From assembly GCA_031556275.1 (NCBI GenBank), contig JAVBTG010000043.1:1-22156 (forward strand): 22,156 bases of DNA. Direction: 5' to 3'. Below, in pieces: positions 1-8,118 of this stretch. This DNA is from JAKPNF01 sp031556275. Its GTDB lineage: Bacteria; Verrucomicrobiota; Verrucomicrobiia; Opitutales; JAKPNF01. The notes beneath the pieces were generated by a model, which had not been told where the DNA came from, made no database searches, and was given only the letters and a program-made list of their open reading frames with translations. Each line of letters starts with the position of its first letter. Positions within the stretch are counted from its first letter, which is position 1. The position numbers and the translations under genes are program-made.

Positions 1-1
1 G

Positions 2-1585
2 ACGACCGACTCGCCCGAAAAAATGGAGGTTCAGCTGTGGTGGATACCGAGTTCCAACGCCAGCGGCGACCGCGAAGGCGTGTTTCTTTCCTCCTATCTG
101 ATGGACATGAAGAGCGCTCCCTTGGACATAGGGCCCACGGAGACGGGGAACGCGGAATATAAGCGGCTCACCCCCTATTCCCTGGAGGGGCGTTTTGGGT
201 GGTACTTCTTGCGGAAGGACGCCAGGGCGGACACCTCCTGGTTGACGAACAAAAACACGATTTCCCCGGCCGACCTGTTGCAAGGCACCGACAGTTTTAT
301 GTTCTACGACAACGGGGAACCCGGAGACATCCGCATGGACACCACGTCGTACAACCAGGCCGCGTCATGGGCGAGCACCGGCTTGCTGGACAAACCCAGC
401 GGGAAACTGCTGGCCTCTCCCTCGAACGATCGCAATGTCATTCTCGGGGCGGTGAGGGATAAGGCGCGCGTTTCCACTTCGATCGTGCAACCGCCCGAAC
501 GCAACCTCGGGGCGGCGGTTTCCCTGTTTGAGCTGCCGACGCGCCGCCCGCTTTCGATGGGCAGCCTGCAGCACCTCACGCTGACGGGACGCAGGCCGTT
601 TGCCATCGGCAATTCCTGGGGGCATGAGGCGGGGGTTGCGTCCTCCGGAAAAGGGAAGGATGTCAACGCGTTGTTTGACGATTTCGGCGTGAGCGGGCTG
701 TCCACGATCACCCTTTCGGAACTGAACCCCGCCCAGCCTATGCTGAACCACGCGCTCGAGCCGCTGTGGACTTCCTCCGGCAGCGCGCCTTCCGTCAGCA
801 GCGTCGACGTGCTGTCAAAATTCCTTGTCAAAGGCGCCTTCAATATCAACTCGACGTCGGTGGCCGCCTGGAGGGCGTTGCTTTCCGGCATCTGGATCGA
901 GCAATGGGACAACACGGGACTTTCCCGGAACGACACCGAGCTGATCGCGTCGGAGGGAACTCCCTTCGCGCTGAAGCGCGCGCATTTTCGGCAGGCGCTG
1001 GTTGCGGACGAAACGTTCCAGGCTCCGGAATACGTGAATACCGACTCCACCGGCGTCTACAAAGACAAGGAGTCGTATCTGCATCCCAACCATTTCCGCC
1101 GGGGCGTGCGCTCGCTAACCCTGGCGCAAGTCGAGACCATGGCCGAAAGCATCGTCCGCCAAATTAAAAAACGCATGGAGACGCAGCCCGCGCCGTTTAC
1201 CAGCCTGGCGAGTTTCCTCGCGCCGGACGAGACCTCCAACAAAAGCATTTTTGAGCAGGCAATTGAAGATTCCGGGGCCAACGAAAATGCCGACTGGGAC
1301 GTGAAGGGAACCGCTTCCGCCGCTCCGATGCGCGGCTCTAGCGCGTATTTGACGCAGGCCGACCTGATGACGTCGCTGGCTCCGGTCGCGCAGGTGCGTT
1401 CGGACACTTTCAAGATCCGCGCCTACGGCGATGTCAAGGGCGCGACCGGCCAGATCGAGGCAAAGGCTGTTTGCGAGGCGATAGTCCAACGCTATCCGGA
1501 TCCCGCGAAAGACGGGACGGTGCAACAGCCGGGGCAGCTTGGTCGCCAGTTCAAGGTCCTTTCCATGCGCTGGATCAACGACTAA
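2..1585 (+). CDS. Verru_Chthon cassette protein A, 3' part (5' end outside window)
   Basis: The frame is open to the left edge, so this is the C-terminal 527 or so residues of a longer protein; the first ATG (position 23) is probably internal. The tail follows the pattern I associate with Verru_Chthon cassette protein A: an 'FKIRAYGD' stretch, then 'AKAVCEAIVQRYPD', then a final 'FKVLSMRWIND'. These large proteins belong to four-gene cassettes (A to D) repeated many times in Verrucomicrobium and Chthoniobacter genomes. The partners include prepilin-like proteins, so a role in an envelope or pseudopilus-like assembly is usually guessed, but no function is established. Cassette partners should lie upstream of this window. 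The next gene starts 9 bases after the stop, suggesting one transcript. Family assignment is from recalled pattern, not a search. Confidence 0.8.
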   Translation, partial: TTDSPEKMEVQLWWIPSSNASGDREGVFLSSYLMDMKSAPLDIGPTETGNAEYKRLTPYSLEGRFGWYFLRKDARADTSWLTNKNTISPADLLQGTDSFMFYDNGEPGDIRMDTTSYNQAASWASTGLLDKPSGKLLASPSNDRNVILGAVRDKARVSTSIVQPPERNLGAAVSLFELPTRRPLSMGSLQHLTLTGRRPFAIGNSWGHEAGVASSGKGKDVNALFDDFGVSGLSTITLSELNPAQPMLNHALEPLWTSSGSAPSVSSVDVLSKFLVKGAFNINSTSVAAWRALLSGIWIEQWDNTGLSRNDTELIASEGTPFALKRAHFRQALVADETFQAPEYVNTDSTGVYKDKESYLHPNHFRRGVRSLTLAQVETMAESIVRQIKKRMETQPAPFTSLASFLAPDETSNKSIFEQAIEDSGANENADWDVKGTASAAPMRGSSAYLTQADLMTSLAPVAQVRSDTFKIRAYGDVKGATGQIEAKAVCEAIVQRYPDPAKDGTVQQPGQLGRQFKVLSMRWIND

Positions 1586-1594
1586 GGCTTTCCC

Positions 1595-2362
1595 ATGAAC
1601 TTTCTTCCTAAAAAAAGCACGGCGGGACGTTGTTTGGCGCTTTGCCTCGCCTTTTGGATGGGCGCGTGCGCCTTGCAGGGTGCCGACAAGACGGTCCGTT
1701 TCAGCTTTCGCATAATGAGCGACAGCCTGCTGTCCGACCTTTCTTATCGGAATTACCCGAAGGGAATGGATCAACCCTTTGAGTTTACGCCCACGATCAA
1801 GGTAGGATCGTCGATTTCGATCGACTACGATTACCACGGGCCTTCCACGCTTGAATTTTACAGAGGGCCGGTGACCGAGGAATCCAAGCCGTTTTTCTCG
1901 TTTGACGTGTCGGGCCTGAAATCCGGATGCGTGTTTGTTTTTTGGCGCGAGGCGCCCGGCGTGTCCGGGGTGGAGGGGGAATGGAGATGTGTTCCGCTGA
2001 ACAATTTCGACCAGCGCTTTGCCAAGAACAAAATCTCTTTTTTCAATTTCACGAACATTCCGCTGGCGGCGAAACTCGGAAACAAAGTTTACCAGCCGTT
2101 GCCCCCGTTCGTGCACGCGCTTTCCATATCCGAAGATTTTGAATTGAATGTGATGGCGATGTGGCCTTCGGAAGGGAAGGCCATAACGGTTTGCCGGAAC
2201 ACGATGATGCTCAAAAGCGGCTATCGTTACCTCGGCATGTTTTTCCCCAGCGGCCGTGCGCGGCAGGGGGACAAGCCGGTGGTCAGCTTCAAGCTGATCG
2301 GCGAAATGGTCGACTACAAGGAAGCCCAGAAGTACGAGCCGCAGGAAGCCGATATTCTCTAG
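1595..2362 (+). CDS. Secreted protein of unknown function, linked to the Verru_Chthon gene
   Basis: I do not recognise a family. The 255-residue protein begins with a positively charged stretch (PKKSTAGR), a hydrophobic segment (about residues 13-27) and a likely signal peptidase I site after 'LQGA' at residue 30. A Cys at 25 gives only a poor lipobox (MGAC). The mature part is rich in aromatic and beta-prone residues, has few cysteines and no transmembrane segment. It starts 9 bases after the Verru_Chthon protein A stop, so the two are probably co-transcribed, and it could be a periplasmic or surface accessory of that cassette. The stop lies only 11 bases from the stop of the convergent next gene. 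No clear Shine-Dalgarno is present (only a weak AAGG). Coding status is well supported by position and signal peptide; function is open. Confidence 0.82.
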   Translation: MNFLPKKSTAGRCLALCLAFWMGACALQGADKTVRFSFRIMSDSLLSDLSYRNYPKGMDQPFEFTPTIKVGSSISIDYDYHGPSTLEFYRGPVTEESKPFFSFDVSGLKSGCVFVFWREAPGVSGVEGEWRCVPLNNFDQRFAKNKISFFNFTNIPLAAKLGNKVYQPLPPFVHALSISEDFELNVMAMWPSEGKAITVCRNTMMLKSGYRYLGMFFPSGRARQGDKPVVSFKLIGEMVDYKEAQKYEPQEADIL

Positions 2363-2373
2363 GGAAACCGCCT

Positions 2374-3297
2374 CTATTTCTTGCGCACGTGCAGGAAGAT
2401 GCCCGGCTGTCTGGCGGGCGGCGTTTCTACCACCAATTCCGCCGTCGCCCCCTGCGGTTGCGCTGTAACGGCCATGTCGAGCACTTCGACATCTTTCCAG
2501 CGCCAAGCAAGTATCAGCGGGATGCGCCTGGAAGGCACCTGAGGGGGCACCTGATAGGCACTGGCGTCGACCCGCAATTTCGACCCGGAGATACAGGTGA
2601 CGGTCCGCTTGGAGAAATCGAGCGCGCTCACGCCCTTTTCGTCCAAGATAAATTCAAGCGTGCCCGCTTTGGAGATCATAAGGGACGTGCGCTTGTTGTT
2701 GTCCTCGATTTTCGCGTCCGATCCTTTAATCACAAGCAGGGCGGATCCCCCGAGACCGGTCTGGGAGCCGATCGTGATGCCGCCGATCACGGTGCCGCCG
2801 CTTATCGTCATGACGGCGTTGGTGGAAAACGTCAGGCTCGAGCCGATGCCTAGCCCGGAAGTTTCCCCGCCGACGCCCACCTCGATGTCTCCCCCGGTCA
2901 TCTCGGCGGCACTGCGCGAGTTGGCTTCGTTCGAAAAGATATTGAACGATCCCGTCACGCGCAACTTGGCGCCCTTGGAAATTTGCAAAACGGTGCCCGA
3001 ACCGGTGCTGCCGAAGCCCGCCGAGAGCAAATCCGGCACGGGGCTGTCGAGCGTGACGGCGGCCCCCGCGGCGCGGACGCCCGCCACGGCGAAACCGGCG
3101 GGCACTTTGCCCCCCGCCCAATTTTTGGCGTCGTCCCAATTTCCCTTTTTGCCGTTCCAGCGAATGTACGCGGGCTCTTTGTAAGTCTGCGGCGCCGCAT
3201 GGCAGGCGGCCGCCGCCACGGCGCACAACAATCCGGCGTTCAAGCGGCGCAGGCGGGGATGTAATGTCTTCATAAGCGGGGTAGGGGTTGCGGTCAT
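2374..3297 (-). CDS. Secreted beta-strand repeat protein, paralogue 1
   Basis: A 307-residue predicted exported protein. I chose the ATG at 3297 because a GAGG sits 9 bases upstream (3307-3310); an ATG at 3273 would give a more conventional signal peptide, and an in-frame ATG at 3327 also exists. The signal peptide has an arginine-rich start, then an alanine-rich core ending near 'ACHA'. The mature protein begins with a 'W-N-G-x-x-G-x-W-x-x-x-x-N-W' motif typical of the first strands of secreted autotransporter-like or PEP-CTERM-type beta-solenoid proteins. Short Gly/Ser/Thr-rich repeats follow, with phrases such as 'MTGGDIEVG' and 'ISGGTVIGG', then 'GTLEFILDEKGVSALD'. It shares these motifs in order with the two plus-strand genes at 3615 and 4555. 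No PEP-CTERM anchor or transmembrane tail is seen. The role is unknown; carbohydrate or surface binding is an inference. Confidence 0.82.
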   Translation of the reverse strand: MTATPTPLMKTLHPRLRRLNAGLLCAVAAAACHAAPQTYKEPAYIRWNGKKGNWDDAKNWAGGKVPAGFAVAGVRAAGAAVTLDSPVPDLLSAGFGSTGSGTVLQISKGAKLRVTGSFNIFSNEANSRSAAEMTGGDIEVGVGGETSGLGIGSSLTFSTNAVMTISGGTVIGGITIGSQTGLGGSALLVIKGSDAKIEDNNKRTSLMISKAGTLEFILDEKGVSALDFSKRTVTCISGSKLRVDASAYQVPPQVPSRRIPLILAWRWKDVEVLDMAVTAQPQGATAELVVETPPARQPGIFLHVRKK

Positions 3298-3331
3298 AAA
3301 ATAGAACCTCAAGCGCCCCGTGTCCATCCCT

Positions 3332-3497
3332 TAGGTTGTGTTTGATAATTATGAGCAACGTCTCCACACGCCGGATTTTGCCCCTTTTCCCGCGGCCTCA
3401 CCTCTACGATACTTTATATCGCCTCGGCTCGGCCGCGAAAAAAATGCCTCAAAACCGGCATGCGTAGCCATCACGCCTAATTATCAAACACAACCTA
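3332..3497. mobile_element. MITE-like palindromic element with 20 bp terminal inverted repeats
   Basis: The ends are perfect inverted repeats: TAGGTTGTGTTTGATAATTA at 3332-3351 and its exact reverse complement at 3478-3497. Inside, the symmetry continues imperfectly: 18 unmatched bases on each side, then GCCGG(A)TTTTG and later TTTYCGCGGCC on both arms, giving arms of roughly 65-70 bases. Symmetry stops abruptly outside the TA ends, and the element has no open reading frame of note. A short palindrome bounded by TA resembles non-autonomous elements mobilised by IS630/Tc1-type transposases, which duplicate TA. An alternative is a divergent control region with duplicated sites, since it lies between two divergently transcribed paralogues. 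The repeat is seen directly; the mobile-element label is inference. Confidence 0.55.
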
Positions 3498-3614
3498 GCG
3501 CACCTGTCATATTTGCCAAAAAAATCGTCATCGCGGGCATGGACAATCTCCCGTGTTTGCCCCATAATAAACACGACCGCTTTTGCGGGCATTCCCCTCG
3601 CTTCCCCAACCGCC
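3498..3614. other. Leader region upstream of paralogue 2
   Basis: This 117-base stretch separates the palindromic element from the start codon at 3615. It contains TTTGCCAAA at 3512-3520, a core also found twice upstream of the dehydrogenase at 18630, and an AT-rich CATAATAAAC stretch near 3564 that could be a -10 region without a convincing -35. No Shine-Dalgarno is seen before the ATG. Confidence 0.35.
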
Positions 3615-4523
3615 ATGTACATCCCCATTTTCACGGCATGCGCCTTGCTCGCGTTGGGCGCGTTCACGGCATCCTCCCTGTGCGCGGCTGAGGCCGCCGC
3701 GCCCCACAAAGACAAAGGAGGTGCGTGGGTTTACCCGACCTACACGTTTGCCGCCAAGAAGGGCGACTGGACGCAAAATCGCAATTGGAAAGACAACAAG
3801 CTCCCGCAGGGCGAGTTGCCGTGCGCCTACGTCGACGCGGGCAGTTCCATGACGATTTCGCGGCCCGTCGACCTCACGCTGAGCAGCCTGCTCGTCCGCT
3901 CGGGCGTCAGCAACCCGACGGAAGTTTTTTTCAAGGACAACGCCAAACTCAATGTCGGCAGGCTTACCTTGCCCGCGATGGGCGGTAGCGGTGCGAACTT
4001 TCACATGGAGGGCGGCGAGCTGACGGTGGGCAACGTCAAGGGCCACAGCTACTACCTGAGCGTGGGCACCAATGCCACCTTGTCGGCAGTGGGGCAGTTC
4101 GCCGTCAGCGCTGGCACCCTGCGCGCCGATTACGGCGTGCGCGTGGGCAACAGCACGCAGGGCACGCAACAGGGCGTTTTTTTGGTGCAGGGCTCCAAGC
4201 CTGAAATTTTCGCGAACGCGGGCGAGTCCTCGCTGGCGTTTTTTCTGGGAGCCACGGGCACGCTGACATTTGACCTCGATGACGCTGGCGTGTCCGCCCT
4301 CGACGCGCGCAAAGGCGACTTCCGCGCCGAGGCGGGCGCAACGATCTGTGTCAACGGCAAGGCCTACACGGGCGGCCCGAAGGTCATAGTCCTTGTGCGC
4401 GCGCAAGCCATTTCCATGCCCGAAGGCGTGCGCACGGAAGTCTCCGGCTTTCGTTCCTCCCTGAAGGCGGACATTTCCGTCGAAAAAAACCGCGTCGTTT
4501 TAAAAATAGCCAACGCGCGCTAA
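3615..4523 (+). CDS. Secreted beta-strand repeat protein, paralogue 2
   Basis: A 302-residue predicted exported protein. The frame opens further upstream (ATG at 3513), but the ATG at 3615 directly precedes a good signal peptide (MYIPIFTACALLALGAFTAS) with likely cleavage after 'LCAAEA' or 'LCA', so I chose it. The mature part has 'KKGDWTQNRNWKDNKLPQG', the same first-strand motif as its neighbours, then repeated Gly-rich beta segments ('MEGGELTVG', 'VSAGTLRA'), 'GTLTFDLDDAGVSALDARK' and a basic C-terminus. It is more like the following gene than the minus-strand paralogue, including the shared ending 'ISVEKNRVVLKI' versus 'IAIEKNKITLKI'. No membrane anchor, PEP-CTERM or autotransporter barrel is visible. 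The next paralogue starts 31 bases after the stop, so these two probably form an operon ending at the terminator at 5452. Function is unknown; a secreted surface or glycan-associated role is inference. Confidence 0.85.
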   Translation: MYIPIFTACALLALGAFTASSLCAAEAAAPHKDKGGAWVYPTYTFAAKKGDWTQNRNWKDNKLPQGELPCAYVDAGSSMTISRPVDLTLSSLLVRSGVSNPTEVFFKDNAKLNVGRLTLPAMGGSGANFHMEGGELTVGNVKGHSYYLSVGTNATLSAVGQFAVSAGTLRADYGVRVGNSTQGTQQGVFLVQGSKPEIFANAGESSLAFFLGATGTLTFDLDDAGVSALDARKGDFRAEAGATICVNGKAYTGGPKVIVLVRAQAISMPEGVRTEVSGFRSSLKADISVEKNRVVLKIANAR

Positions 4524-4554
4524 CCTCCCCAAAAAACCCAACCGCCATTCTCCC

Positions 4555-5439
4555 ATGAAAAAAATCCCCGCTCTGATTCTCCTGTCCTGCACAACCCTGC
4601 TCTCCCTGTCGGCCGCCGACAAGGGGCTGCCCGCAAATTTCAAACCCGAGTCTTTCGCCTTCGAATCCAAAAAAGGCGAATGGGAAAGCGTGCGCTGCTG
4701 GAAGGGCGGAAACATGCCCTCCGGCCAATACCCCCGCGTCAACGTGATGGGCGGGGCGACCCTGACGATCAGCAAGCCCGTCAACACCGAGCTGAGCTCC
4801 CTGAACGTGGGCTTCACCCCCCAGAAAACGCAGGTCTATTTCACGGACGGCGCCCAGATGAGCGTCGGCGGCATATCGATGCCCGGGCGCTACAGCGAAA
4901 ACGGCGAGGCCCATTTCCACATGAGCGGCGGGGCCTTGACGGTGGGCGACATGCCGCAGATGGGCGAATACAACGAGACGCTCAACGTCGGCGGCAACAC
5001 GACCTTCGCGGGCAAGGCGTATTTTGTCATGAGCGGCGGCACGCTGACGGCGGGGCTGCGCATCGGCAGCGCGTTGCCCAACACCAATATGGGCACGTTT
5101 TCCGTACAAGGCTCGCTGCCCGTCATCCGCACGAACAAGCTGCCGCGCGGCAACGTTTTCATGCAGCCCTCAGGGACGTTGGAATTCGTCCTCGACGCCG
5201 ACGGCGTGGCCACGATGGACTACCGCAAAACATTCTGGTCGCTCCACGGGGGCACCATCATCGCCGATGGCAAAGCCTACAAGGGCGACAGCAAGACGTT
5301 TATCTTGGTCCAGACGGACGACATCCGAAAAAACGGCGAGGTCGCCACGCAGGTGCGCAACTTCGGCCAGGAATACAACGCCAAGATCGCGATCGAGAAA
5401 AACAAAATCACCTTAAAGATCATCCGCACCCAACGTTAA
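4555..5439 (+). CDS. Secreted beta-strand repeat protein, paralogue 3
   Basis: A 294-residue predicted exported protein starting with a classic signal peptide (MKKIPALILLSCTTLLSLSA, cleavage near residue 20). The mature protein contains 'KKGEWESVRCW', several 'MSGGxLTxG' repeats (about residues 122 and 160), 'GTLEFVLDADGVATMD' (about 205-220) and a basic end. The domain order matches the two neighbouring paralogues. The repeated short beta strands suggest a right-handed beta-solenoid or stacked beta-sheet. There is no C-terminal anchor, so the protein is probably released or held by a partner. It follows paralogue 2 by 31 bases and precedes a strong hairpin terminator. No Shine-Dalgarno is visible; the bases before ATG are C-rich. 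The three genes look like an ancient local duplication with an inversion. Function is unknown. Confidence 0.87.
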   Translation: MKKIPALILLSCTTLLSLSAADKGLPANFKPESFAFESKKGEWESVRCWKGGNMPSGQYPRVNVMGGATLTISKPVNTELSSLNVGFTPQKTQVYFTDGAQMSVGGISMPGRYSENGEAHFHMSGGALTVGDMPQMGEYNETLNVGGNTTFAGKAYFVMSGGTLTAGLRIGSALPNTNMGTFSVQGSLPVIRTNKLPRGNVFMQPSGTLEFVLDADGVATMDYRKTFWSLHGGTIIADGKAYKGDSKTFILVQTDDIRKNGEVATQVRNFGQEYNAKIAIEKNKITLKIIRTQR

Positions 5440-5451
5440 TTCAAGCAGCGC

Positions 5452-5495
5452 AAAATAAAAAGCCTCCCGAGACACCTCGGGAGGCTTTTTATTTT
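5452..5495. terminator. Bidirectional intrinsic terminator
   Basis: A perfect 20-base inverted repeat with a four-base loop: arm 5452-5471 ends in AAAAAGCCTCCCGAG, the loop is ACAC, and arm 5476-5495 is its exact complement ending in GGCTTTTTATTTT. The A-rich and T-rich flanks give a U-tract in both directions. It therefore serves the plus-strand paralogue genes (stop at 5439) and the minus-strand hydrolase gene (stop at 5512), which converge here. Confidence 0.95.
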
Positions 5496-5511
5496 GTATG
5501 CAACCGGGTGT

Positions 5512-8082
5512 CTACCGCTTCTTGATCCAGATCTCCGACACGCAGGTGCTGACGGCCTTGCCGTGCACCTTCTTGAGCTGGATCTCCAGCTTGCCGCCGG
5601 CGGTAAGCTCCTGCGGGATGTCGAAGGAGAAGTGGGTGAAGTACTCGCCCTCGGGCCTGTCTTCGGTCAGCAGGCGGCGCTCTTTTCCCGGCTCTTTGGA
5701 CGTGGGGTTGACGAAGTGCATCCCCTTGGGCTTGGCGTGCCCGATGAGCTTGCCGTTGGCATACACCTCAAACTCGTTCGGGCTGTTCAGCGCGAACGTC
5801 ACGCCGGCCGGGTTCGGGTACGTCATCTCCACGCGATAGGCGGCCTTGGGGTCGACCTTCGGGTAGACAAAACGCGGGCCATCGACGGCCTCGACGCCGT
5901 AAACATACGAGCGCTGGGAAGGGCGCGAGTTTTTTACCAAATGTCCGCTGCCGTAATAATTCTCGCCGGACTTGGGATCGAAGTGCGGCATCTGCCCCGG
6001 CACCCCGCAGTTGTCGTAATATTCGTCAACCCCCACGACGTCATAGTTGACCGTCGCCAGACGGATCGCGTTGGCGGCCTCGGGCGTGGCGGCGTTTTGC
6101 ATCTGTTCCAGCTGATAAATGAGCCACCCCGCGCCCACATTGTCGGGGCGCTTGTCGAGGCGCTGCAGTGCCACGGACTTGAGCCCCGCGGCCTTGTCGA
6201 GCGCGGCGTCCGTTTCCTGCATCACGGCCATGTAGGGTTTCAGCGCGTCGATGCGCTCGGCGTCTTCGAGCGCGTCCGTCATGCGCGTGAGCGCTTTTTC
6301 ATCCGGCGTCGACTTGGCGGCGCGCAACTCGGCCAACACGGCGTCGTAGGCTTTTTTCTGCGACTCCATGCGCACCGACAGCCACGCGTCGAAGGCCGCG
6401 CGTTGGCGCAGCAAATCGAATCGCCAGTTGCCGTTGCGGTACGGCTCGCCCATTTGCGCCCACGCCTTTTCCACCAGCTCGTGGCATTTGAGGATGTTCG
6501 CCCCGTTGCCCAGCATCATGGCCTCGGCGTTGCTTTCGTGCAGATAGATGGCATCCGTCAGCATGTCGGCGACGTTCTCGCCGTAATACAGCACTGCGTA
6601 TTCGCGCGTGATCTGGCGGTTGGTCAGATCGGGATTCCACAGCAATCGCAGCGAGAAGAATTTTGCGAAGTCGTCAAAAATCGACTCGGAATACCCCGCG
6701 CCCAATTCGATGTAGGGCAACACCTCGCGCCACACGCGGCCCATGCGTTCGGGGTTGGCGTTGAACGAGCGTCGCTCGTACACCTCGATGAATACTTGGT
6801 CTGCGAGCGTGAGGCCCGTCTGCGAGCGCTTCCAGTGCCCGATGTCGATCATCCCCATAACGGGCTGGCCCGGCGCCAGATAGTTCAAGCGCGATTTTAA
6901 AAACGTGCTGTCCGGATACACGCCCGGGAAGATGTCGTACTTGGGGTTCGGCTTCACATAACCGTAAAAAGAATTCTCGCTGCTGCCCGGGCCGTAGACA
7001 TAACCGGCCAACTCGGGAGACTTTTCCTTGTAGTAACGGTCGAAGAACAGGCGGTTGCCCTCGATCTGGAATTCTTGGTTGGAAATGATGATCTTGGCCT
7101 CGGGCTTGTACTTGTGGATGCGCTTGGCCATCTCGACGGCCAGATCGTAGTAAGTCAGCGGCCACGGCGCGCATTTGGCGCAGTCACAACCGGCGACATC
7201 CCCGGGCAGCAAGAGGACATAGTCCATGCGCGGGGAGTGCTCGGCCGCGATCTCGCGCACGCGCAGCATGGCCTCGCGCGCCTCGGGCACGGAGGGGCAC
7301 GCGTGCTGCTCCGAGCGGTAGCGGTAAAGCTCGGCACGCCAGTCGGGTTTCATGTTGTTGGTGCCAATCGCGTTGATGGAGGTGGCCAAAATATACTGGA
7401 TGCCGTACTTTTCGCAGAAGTCCGGAACGTAGAGGCTGATCTGTTTACGCTGGCCCGTGTACTTGTCCAGCGTCATGGGCGCGCCGCCGCCCCATCCGTG
7501 CAGGTAGGCGTTTTCACCCAGCAGGACGAGCTCCTCTTGGTAGGCGAGGGCCTCCTCGCGCGTCCAGCTGCGCGCGCCGGTGGCAACGCGCATGCCGCCG
7601 TCCATGTTGGCGTTCCAGCCTTGGTTGACGGTGCGCAGGCCGTAGCGCGGGGCTGAAGTCTCGCCGAGTGCGTTCAACGAAATCCCCCCGGGCGTCAACT
7701 GCGCCTTGCGATAAATGACACTCAAGCCATAGAGCATCCCGAGGCGGTCGGCCCCCGTTATCTCGGCGACCATCCCGCCGGAGCGCGCCTCGGCGATATC
7801 AATGCGATAGCCTTCCGGCCCGGGCGAATCCTCTTTCGAGAAAAAGGGCAGAATCCGAATCTGCAACGTGCCCGCCTGGGGTTCTTGCACATTTTCAACA
7901 ATCGCCGTTTTCAGCGCGCTCGCGCGGGCACCCATCAGCTTTTGGAAAACCCCGACGCTTTGTGTGAGCTCAGGGGTTGGTTTTTGCGCGAAGGCGATCT
8001 CGATGTTGCCGACATGCCCCGCAAAGGCGGGGCACAAGGCGGCAAGGGCGAAGATCAGACAATGGAGTATTTTTTTTGACAT
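5512..8082 (-). CDS. Large secreted glycoside-hydrolase-like protein (GH20b/alpha-glucuronidase N-domain plus DUF4838-like barrel)
   Basis: An 856-residue protein with a signal peptide (cleavage near residue 21, after 'CPAFA'). Residues about 25-130 look like the small alpha/beta domain that precedes the barrel in GH20 and alpha-glucuronidase-type enzymes, with the 'GYRIDI' and 'ADRLGMLYGLSVIYR' phrases. Residues about 145-500 look like a TIM barrel. It carries 'GDVAGCDCAKCAPWP' (residues 294-308; Cys 299, 301, 304), a C-x-C-x-x-C cluster like that of DUF4838-type barrels, possibly a metal site. A helical region (about 520-690) and a beta-rich C-terminal domain, perhaps carbohydrate-binding, follow. 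Catalytic residues cannot be assigned by eye. It lies 36 bases downstream of the symporter gene and is probably co-transcribed with it. The likely role is glycan trimming in the periplasm or outside the cell. The exact GH family and substrate are unknown; the domain labels are recalled patterns. Confidence 0.8.
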   Translation of the reverse strand: MSKKILHCLIFALAALCPAFAGHVGNIEIAFAQKPTPELTQSVGVFQKLMGARASALKTAIVENVQEPQAGTLQIRILPFFSKEDSPGPEGYRIDIAEARSGGMVAEITGADRLGMLYGLSVIYRKAQLTPGGISLNALGETSAPRYGLRTVNQGWNANMDGGMRVATGARSWTREEALAYQEELVLLGENAYLHGWGGGAPMTLDKYTGQRKQISLYVPDFCEKYGIQYILATSINAIGTNNMKPDWRAELYRYRSEQHACPSVPEAREAMLRVREIAAEHSPRMDYVLLLPGDVAGCDCAKCAPWPLTYYDLAVEMAKRIHKYKPEAKIIISNQEFQIEGNRLFFDRYYKEKSPELAGYVYGPGSSENSFYGYVKPNPKYDIFPGVYPDSTFLKSRLNYLAPGQPVMGMIDIGHWKRSQTGLTLADQVFIEVYERRSFNANPERMGRVWREVLPYIELGAGYSESIFDDFAKFFSLRLLWNPDLTNRQITREYAVLYYGENVADMLTDAIYLHESNAEAMMLGNGANILKCHELVEKAWAQMGEPYRNGNWRFDLLRQRAAFDAWLSVRMESQKKAYDAVLAELRAAKSTPDEKALTRMTDALEDAERIDALKPYMAVMQETDAALDKAAGLKSVALQRLDKRPDNVGAGWLIYQLEQMQNAATPEAANAIRLATVNYDVVGVDEYYDNCGVPGQMPHFDPKSGENYYGSGHLVKNSRPSQRSYVYGVEAVDGPRFVYPKVDPKAAYRVEMTYPNPAGVTFALNSPNEFEVYANGKLIGHAKPKGMHFVNPTSKEPGKERRLLTEDRPEGEYFTHFSFDIPQELTAGGKLEIQLKKVHGKAVSTCVSEIWIKKR

Positions 8083-8118
8083 AAGGACAGGGATTTACGT
8101 TTTTTGGAAAAAATCAGT

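Noticed and set aside
1115..2506. Long minus-strand open frame opposite the Verru_Chthon and secreted protein genes
   Set aside because: It is rich in Arg, His and Gly with no recognisable domain and lies antisense to genes supported by family motif and signal peptide; typical of GC-rich shadow frames.
3605..4548. Shared 12-base CCCAACCGCCAT just upstream of, or overlapping, the starts of paralogues 2 and 3 (3605-3616 and 4537-4548)
   Set aside because: A 12-base repeat is expected by chance several times in 22 kb and its spacing to the start codon differs between the two genes, so I do not treat it as a control site.
5494..6900. Long plus-strand open frame opposite the hydrolase gene
   Set aside because: Its His/Arg/Val-rich composition and lack of motifs mark it as the antisense shadow of the 856-residue secreted protein.
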